NCBI GenBank assembly: GCA_012295275.1
Contig: CM022676.1
Span: forward strand, 10,601,086 to 10,628,585
DNA: 27,500 nucleotides
Source: Chrysomallon squamiferum
Taxonomy: Eukaryota; Mollusca; Gastropoda; Neomphalida; Peltospiridae
Direction: 5' to 3'
A program made the position numbers and the translations under genes. Positions within the stretch are counted from its first letter, which is position 1. Each line of letters begins with the position of its first letter. Below, one piece after another: positions 21,223 through 27,500 of this stretch. The notes beneath the pieces are model-generated. The model had not been told where the DNA came from. It searched no databases and was given only the letters and a program-made list of their open reading frames with translations.

Positions 21223-21354
21223 AGCTACAATAGAATTTAATTTGCGAGTGTCTGCAACATTTTTTCTTTCTTTCTCTTAAGTATACAGATATCCAAACAA
21301 AGATATAAACATATTTAAAAATAAATTTCACAGATACTCTCTCTCTGAATACTG

Positions 21355-21420
21355 GTATATGTGTATGTATATGTGTATGTATGTGTATGTATGTATGTAT
21401 ATGTGTATGTATGTGTGTTT
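21355..21420. repeat. (TATG/TGTA)n repeat
   Basis: An imperfect tetranucleotide array. Confidence 0.9.
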
Positions 21421-21846
21421 GCATGCCTCAAGGTTGTAGTTTCTGTAATATTATACACGAATGACTGCATTCTAAAAAAAGAAACAAAACTCATCAAATC
21501 TAGTTAACTCACTGAAACCAGCATCCAAACAACCTTCAAGGTCATGGCCTCCTTGTAAATTATTTCAGCAGGTACACAAACACATGTTAAGTGAATTGTT
21601 TTTGTTCTCTTTCTTTAGTGGGAGCCAGTTCTGGAATGAATTAGGTCTGTACAAGCACATAAAACCTGTGTTCTAGAATAAGGTTCCATGAGGTATCTTG
21701 TACCGTGATCAAATATTACCACGTTGGGGTAACGCAGAGTAAAAACTGGGACAAACAAAATATACCCTGGATTGAAATGTTTTGTCTTGGGATAAGAATC
21801 ACTTGTTCAAGTATAAAATGTTATGAACAGGGGTAAAAAAATATAT

Positions 21847-21847
<1 letters not shown>

Positions 21848-21879
<32 letters not shown>

Positions 21880-21881
21880 TA
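21848..21881. repeat. (AAT)n microsatellite
   Basis: A perfect AAT run. Confidence 0.93.
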
Positions 21882-22364
21882 AAGAAAAAAAAAAGTTTTA
21901 GAATGTGAAGTTCATGTTGGTATAAAAAAAATTGGTTTACACGCAAAATATTTTTTGCCAAGATAATAAGATGACCAGGTATGAAATAATTTCTTCTAGG
22001 ACAATAATATTATGTCCTGAAATGAAATATTCTTACTTGGGTTATCAGATCCGTCCAATGTTGAAATATATCAACACCTTTATGTCCATAAGCTCTCAAT
22101 TCTTTTATTTTTTTTTATTTTTTATTATTATTATTATTTTTTTGGCTCTGCTGATGAAAAGTTAAAATAAAAAGTAAAGATACAATCTGTTTTCTGTTAA
22201 GAAACTAAGCATATTTTTAGCCATTGTTCTTGTCACACTGGTGTAAAATAACATTATTGTTTTCTTTTACTTTATTATTATATTTTTTCTTAAGGAAAAA
22301 AAAAATGTCAAAACATGCTGACAGTTGTGTATGTACATATGCATGGATGTATGTAATGTAGATA

Positions 22365-22404
22365 GGTGTGTGTGTGTGTTTGTGTGTGTGTGTTTGTGTG
22401 TGTA

Positions 22405-22457
<53 letters not shown>

Positions 22458-22477
22458 TTGTGTGTGTATGTGTGTAG
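22365..22477. repeat. Interrupted (GT)n
   Basis: A GT run with regular TTTGT and TATGT interruptions, about 113 bp. Confidence 0.95.
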
Positions 22478-22536
22478 ACATATCTGTATGGTATGCTTAT
22501 GTGTATTTATTTGTATGTCGTGCATATTTGTATAAG

Positions 22537-22583
22537 CTCTCTCGCTCTCTCTTTCTCTCTCTCTCTCTCTCACACACACCCAC
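22537..22583. repeat. (CT)n followed by a short (CA)n
   Basis: Same CT-to-CA order as the compound array at 6411-6540. Confidence 0.92.
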
Positions 22584-22845
22584 ACTTAATTATGTTTATA
22601 TATCTGTGTGTCTTGTTTATTTTTACAAAATGTTAATAATGAAGTACTGATACACTGCTGGAATGTGAACTCCGTGTAAACTCAAAAAGACATTTCTGTA
22701 ACCAAAAAAAGAATGTAAAAAATGTTTTACGAATATTCTGACTCGCTTCAGATTAATTAAATTTACAGAAGAACATCATTAAAAAATTGTTTTAAATATG
22801 TGAACTGTATTTAGGCAAGGCAGATGTTAATAAAGGCTTGCAAAT

Positions 22846-22860
22846 CTCTCTCTCTCTCAC

Positions 22861-22947
<87 letters not shown>
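22846..22947. repeat. (CT)50 microsatellite
   Basis: About 102 bp, with ACTCA interruptions near 22859-22864 only. Confidence 0.96.
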
Positions 22948-22951
<4 letters not shown>

Positions 22952-23009
22952 CCTTATAATCACTTGATTATTTAAACAATGTTATTAATAAACTCTCTCT
23001 CTTTCTCTC

Positions 23010-23079
23010 CACACACACAGACACACACACAGACACGCATGCACACACACACACACACGCACACACACACACACACACA
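23010..23079. repeat. Interrupted (AC)n
   Basis: An AC run with AGAC, ACGC and GCATGC interruptions, downstream of another short CT tract. Confidence 0.94.
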
Positions 23080-23289
23080 GGGCCATGCAAACAAAACATG
23101 AGGCAAAGCACAGACAAACACAAAGATAGTTTGGGTCTGTTTATGTATAGATATATATATATTTGCCTTTAAACATTAAATAAGGAAATATCAATGAATG
23201 TTTATATATAAAAAAAATTACCAACACAAATAAATGATGTCAACTATCTCCAAATCCATTCATGTTAAAACTACTCAGTACAAAAAAAC

Positions 23290-23630
23290 AACAACAGAAA
23301 ACTATTAAAAATCCATTTCAGATTAAAGTTCACTTATTAAAATCCAGATCAAGTTAAAAATCCACTTGACACCTGAATCTTCACAAAATTCCTGTCAGAT
23401 TAAAATCCACTTATTAAAATCCAGGGAAAAAATGTAAAGGCCACTTGTAGATCTAAACTATTAAGAAATCGCTTACTTAAAATCCAGAGAAAATTTTAAA
23501 ATCCACTTGTAGATTTGAACTATTAAAAATCACTTATTAAAATCCGGAGTAAGTTCAAAAAACAAAAAAATTAAAAAATCCACTTGTTGAAGCAAAGTAC
23601 ACCAGTTTCAAGTTTAAAATCCACTGTTAC
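23290..23630. repeat. Degenerate ~65-75 bp satellite
   Basis: AAAATCCACTTGTAGATTTG then AACTATTAAAAATCACTTAT then TAAAATCCAG(A/G)G recurs about five times (for example near 23333, 23403, 23472 and 23536). Confidence 0.8.
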
Positions 23631-23929
23631 AGGTGTCTGTAAGTGAGCTGAATGTAGATATGACAAATATTTTAATGTAAGTACTTCTCAAAGTCGATCG
23701 CTGACTGCTGTATTAGAACCACTGAGGCATGCAGAATTCAGCTGCATTTGTCAACACAGGTATTCACAGTGTATTGCATGCAGGTGTGTCGTACAGTTGG
23801 TAGATAAACAGGTGTAACACATCTAAAGGTTTATAAAAGTAAAACTAGAGATAGCCCAAAAAAAATTTAAATAAAGTAAACAAAGGAAATAAAGTAAACA
23901 AAGGAAAGAAAGAATCAAACAAACAAACA

Positions 23930-24005
23930 AGAAAAAAAAAAAAAAAAAAAAAAAATTTAAATTTATATATATATAAAATAAAAAAAAAAAAAAAAAAAAA
24001 AAAAA
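23930..24005. repeat. Two poly-A tracts around a TTTAAATTTATATA core
   Basis: Two A-runs of over 20 bases separated by a 20-30 bp AT core; an AAACAAAG-type repeat precedes them (23870-23930). Confidence 0.92.
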
Positions 24006-24169
24006 CAAAGATGAATGATTTCTGATTTTAGGGCCCTTAGTAGCAGCAATAGCAAATGCCAATTTGATTTCCTTTAAAAATATTTTAACCACTTTAATGC
24101 CTACATTACACTGAGTTTTTAAACAATCTCAGGTGTATTCTGTAATAGAGCAGATGTCTATTACAGCTG

Positions 24170-24830
24170 ACAGCTGTACAGGTAAAACTACACGTAACTT
24201 TAAACAGGTAAAAAAAGGATAGGTGTATACAGTTAACGATTTTATTACCTTTAGTATACTTCCTGAATACCTGTATGTTTTATTATTTCAAAAAAAAATG
24301 CAGGTAAATTTACCCACTAGGTATGTTTCGTTATTTAAAAAAAGTTAGTTAAATTTATATATCTGGTATATTTTGTTAATCAAAAAAGATGCAGGTATAT
24401 TTTATTACTTATAAAAAAAAAAAAAAAAAAAAAAAATCCAAAACAATTATATTTACATATTAAGTAGATTTTATTAAATAAGATACAGTAGGTATTATGT
24501 TGATGATTTATAAATGATACAGGTAAATGTATATACTAGGCATAATTTGATATTTATCAAAGATCACTGGCTCATTTAAAATACAGGTGTATTGTGTTTA
24601 TGAAAGATACAGTAAATATACATACCAGGTATATTTTGTTATTTATAAAAGATGCAGGTATATTCTGTTATTCATAAAAATTTTAATTAAATTTACAGAC
24701 CAAGCAGAATTTGTTATATTTTTATAAAAATCCAGGTGTGTATTGTTTATTTATGAATGATACAGGTAAATTTGCATACCAGGTATATCTTGTTATTTAA
24801 TCAGGTAAACTGGTGGACCAAATTGTCTGT
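24170..24830. repeat. Degenerate ~50-65 bp satellite with CAGGTAAATTTACATACYAG core
   Basis: Variants of ACAGGTAAATTTACATACCA followed by GGTATATTTTGTTATTTATA recur near 24300, 24350, 24390, 24520, 24610, 24652, 24762 and 24803. Confidence 0.75.
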
Positions 24831-25029
24831 CTTTTATTGAAGAAAGGTTAATTCACAGCTAGACAAAATTCTCGTTTGTAAAGGTGTAAAATACAGGTAT
24901 TAAAATGATAATAAGAAAATCTTGGTGAGTGTTACTCAAATTTCTAAATTCCTGTCAACAAATGTTATGTTGTTATAGTAAACATACACAACTAGCAGAC
25001 ACAGACATTGTGTAGAAAAATTCTTACAA

Positions 25030-25230
25030 GGTTATTAATGTAATAATAACAACAACAAAAATAATAATGATAATAATAATAAGAATGATAATGAAAATAA
25101 TATTAATATAAATAATAATTAGGAATAATATAATAATAATATTATAATCATATAATGAACATAATAGAAATCATGATAATAATAATCCTCATCATTATAA
25201 AAATAACCATTAAAGTATTAATGATAAGAA
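25030..25230. repeat. AAT-rich trinucleotide block
   Basis: Interrupted AAT, AAC and GAT triplets, strongly decayed. Confidence 0.82.
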
Positions 25231-25462
25231 TAACAAGCAGATGCCAGCCATTAATTTTAAATGAATAAAAGAAAGAAAATAACTATTTAATTTAAAATTA
25301 ACCATCATTAGGAATCACTTATGGCTATAAGAAAAGAAGTCCAAAGCTATTCTTTATCATTTAGCAAAAAGTGAGCTTCTACATATACCCTCCCACTGAC
25401 AGTACAGCACTACATTTGATACACCAGATACAGGAACTAGTCAGAGTGGATACAGAGGTATA

Positions 25463-25534
25463 GGTACATAAATCAGTTTTGATCTCGAGACCTGGCAGAC
25501 ATCTGTCCTACTGGTTAGCCATTAAGGTACTGCC
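25463..25534 (-). repeat. tRNA-like (possible SINE) element
   Basis: The minus strand starts GGCAGTACCTTAATGGCTAA and contains an A-box-like TGGCTAACCAG and, about 37 bp on, GAGATCAAAACTG, a weak B box. It is similar to 12545-12599 around GGTC..GAGATCAAA. The acceptor-stem halves do not pair, so it is treated as a tRNA-derived repeat rather than a tRNA gene. Confidence 0.4.
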
Positions 25535-25539
25535 AAAGC

Positions 25540-25910
25540 AGAGAGATAAGAAAAAAACAGGATGGAAGGAAAATAGGAAAGAGAGAAAGAAAAAACAACC
25601 TAAAATAGGAGAAAGACATAAAAAAAGAAGAAAATAATAATAAATATAAGTAATAAAATGATAGAGAAACAATGAAAAATCCAAGAAAGGAAGAATATGA
25701 AGAAAGAAAAAAAAAAAAAAAAAAAATAAATCGAGATAAAGGAAAAAGAGAAAGAGAAAAAGAATGAGAGAAACAGCAGAAAGAGAAAGAAAGAAAGAAA
25801 AAATAATGTTAAAATATGTAAAATGAATCCAAATATAGAAAAAAGATATATCAAGAATTGATGCAGAAAAAAATAAAGAAAAGAAAAAGAAAAAATAAAG
25901 AAAGATTTAG
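25540..25910. repeat. Polypurine (A/G) block
   Basis: About 370 bp that are overwhelmingly A and G on the plus strand, with AAAG, GAAA and GAGA patches and a poly-A tract at about 25708-25726. The transcript carries the polypyrimidine strand. Confidence 0.85.
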
Positions 25911-26195
25911 CAGGTGTTGTAAAAATGTATCTAAACTGTTCACAACTTGATAGCTATACAACACACAAATGTGATATGATATATATGATATATAGTACTT
26001 ATTTCAGAATAAAAAAACCCACAAAAAACAAACATCTGATACACAACACACTCAGAGTCAACACTACGATAACACCAGTCTGTTTTACCATGTGTTAGTA
26101 ACACTCAGTTTGTCTTGCTTTTATTTACTTATTTGTTTTTCTTCTTTCTTTCTTATTTATAATATATGTATTTTTGTTGATTTATTGTTCTAATA

Positions 26196-26204
26196 TTGTG
26201 TGTG

Positions 26205-26242
<38 letters not shown>

Positions 26243-26272
26243 TGTGTATGTTTGTGTATGTGTTATTATGTG
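26196..26272. repeat. Interrupted (GT)n
   Basis: A GT run with TATG interruptions. Confidence 0.94.
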
Positions 26273-26449
26273 TATGTTAACAATCCTGTATATAAAATTT
26301 AATATAGAAGTGTACACCCACATACACTGGGAAAAAATAACAACAACAACAACAAAAAAAATCACTTATATCTATAACTATAAATAAATATACAAAAAAT
26401 TCTGTAATAAGGATAGAATTTAAAATTTTTTAAAAAATTTGAAAACTCA

Positions 26450-26453
26450 TAAT

Positions 26454-26486
<33 letters not shown>

Positions 26487-26625
26487 GATAATTAATAAAA
26501 AAAAAAATAGATAATAATAATAATAATAATAAAAAAAATAAATAAATACAAAAATGACATTATAAATAAAAGCAACAAAAAAAAAAAAATAAAAAAAAAA
26601 AAAAAGTAAAAAAAAGAGAAGAAAA
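26450..26625. repeat. (AAT)n and A-rich block
   Basis: Two AAT runs (about 26453-26486 and 26512-26531), then A tracts. Confidence 0.93.
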
Positions 26626-26939
26626 TTGCACCCACTACATTAATCAAACTTTTACCTCAACAAACGTATTATTATTTTCCCTTAAACAGGCAAGTCACTG
26701 ATCTGTGAGTTTAGTTTGAACACAACATTAACTTCTCACACTCTCAGGACATCCACCAGGGACACATACCAACACCAGTGAGTCATCAAAATGTCCCTCT
26801 TTGTAGTCAAACTACCAGGAAGTTTGACGTACACAGTAAAAAAAAAAAATCTTGTTCTCTCTGTGTTTACGTAGACATACCTGGTTGCTAAAAACACCCT
26901 GTAAATGTTTATCTGTTGGTTTGTTGGGAGAAAACTGTG

Positions 26940-27230
26940 TGAAAAATAATAATAAAAATAATAATAATAATAATAAATTAAAAAAAAAATAATAATCTTT
27001 TTAAGTAGTTGAAGTGTAAAGTTAATAATAATAGGACTTATTAAAAAATGTAAACTTTTATGTAGGATTAAAATGTAAAACAAATGTTATCCATAGAGAT
27101 GTTGTATTGTTGGGGGGAAAAAAATGGGAAAAAAAAAATATTCAAAGTAAAAAAAAATAATCCTTTAAGTAGGTGTCATGTAAATGTTATTATGTGACTG
27201 ATAAAAATGTAAATTTTATGTAGGATTTAA
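26940..27230. repeat. AAT run and a ~165 bp diverged duplication
   Basis: TTTTTAAGTAGTTGAAGTGT through AACTTTTATGTAGGATTAAA (26998-27072) is repeated in diverged form at 27163-27232 (TTTAAGTAGGTGTCATGTAA through TTTTATGTAGGATTTAAA). Confidence 0.72.
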
Positions 27231-27386
27231 AACAAAATATTTATAAAGGGTTCAAACAGCTTAATAAAATGTTAACTGTTATCAAATTATAAATGTATAA
27301 ATGTCAACCCAATCTGCTGTATATATCAACTTTGTATGTTAATTAACACTGTGAATCATCTATCCAATTTAGGGCCTCTTTACTAC

Positions 27387-27500
27387 CATATCACCTACAC
27401 TAAGCTACTTTGTATACTGGGTATTAACATGGAATCCAATTAACATATTTAATCATATCTACCCAATCACTATCATATCACCTACACTAAGCTACTTTGT
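27387..27500. repeat. 87-bp tandem repeat running off the window
   Basis: The 27-bp CATATCACCTACACTAAGCT-ACTTTGT is identical at 27387-27413 and 27474-27500, an 87 bp period, and TA(T/C)CCAAT also recurs. The array probably continues past the window end. Confidence 0.78.

Larger units (their letters stand above)
14424..27500 (-). other. Intron upstream of exon A (partial, over 13 kb)
   Basis: No exon with convincing splice sites and coding content was found, and none of the missing PDZ motifs (GFGLTV, GDRIIKVNG types) was seen on the minus strand. Less repetitive stretches without any assignment: 15365-15665, 18600-18780, 18960-19300, 19890-20250, 20300-20570, 20610-20860, 21480-21840, 21890-22360, 22590-22840, 23630-23830, 24830-25030, 25250-25460, 25920-26190, 26630-26980 and 27230-27380. 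Confidence 0.65.

Noticed and set aside
20965-21240. Cys/Val and Thr/His open frames
   Set aside because: Pure translation of an AC/GT microsatellite on both strands; the same applies to the Leu/Ser, Arg/Glu and Asn/Ile frames over the CT, AG and AAT arrays elsewhere.
25463-25534. Functional tRNA gene
   Set aside because: A and B boxes are imperfect, the acceptor stem cannot pair, and no terminator-flanked cloverleaf can be drawn.
26736-27083. 115-codon minus-strand open frame at the right end
   Set aside because: Half of it is translated AAT/poly-A repeat; the remainder (VKLPGSLTTKRDILMTHW) has no recognised homology or splice context.

Overview
The window is eukaryotic nuclear DNA. It is very AT-rich and saturated with microsatellites, homopolymer A tracts and degenerate tandem repeats, and coding sequence occurs only as short exons with GT-AG boundaries. 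The host is most likely a lophotrochozoan invertebrate, probably a mollusc. This rests on repeat style, including several copies of a GGGCAGATAACTCT-type motif that I associate with molluscan repeats, and on the encoded protein. The species is not determinable from sequence alone.

One gene is recognisable, on the minus strand. Seven exons (14296-14423, 12600-12680, 12018-12146, 11234-11314, 7456-7647, 3771-3919, 3018-3089) join into about 277 codons of a PDZ-RGS-RhoGEF of the ARHGEF11/ARHGEF12 (PDZ-RhoGEF/LARG; fly RhoGEF2) family. They cover the last strand of the PDZ domain, a charged coiled-coil segment, a long Ser/Pro-rich linker and the acidic lead-in to the RGS-like domain. The rest of the PDZ domain lies beyond 27500. 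The RGS-like, DH and PH domains lie before position 1 in window coordinates. All six introns within this stretch are phase 0, so each complete internal exon should be a multiple of three. Exon 3771-3919 breaks the rule: it is one base short at a run of 11 G and is closed in every frame as written.

Layout, left to right: 1-3017, intron leading towards the RGS-like domain, A/T-rich with a large trinucleotide block. 3018-14423, the exons and their introns; the intron at 12681-14295 consists largely of two tandem arrays, one of which repeats the neighbouring exon's 5' splice site about every 72 bp. 14424-27500, no exon found; this is at least 13 kb of one intron that interrupts the PDZ coding region, a patchwork of degenerate satellites (units roughly 50-150 bp), long dinucleotide runs, weak tRNA-like elements and a hairpin with a GT-repeat loop.

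No bacterial operon, CRISPR array, recognisable intact transposon or functional RNA gene was found. The most unusual features are the splice-donor minisatellite at 13681-14312, the frame-breaking G/C homopolymer with a G-quadruplex motif in an exon, and introns built from many independent local tandem duplications.
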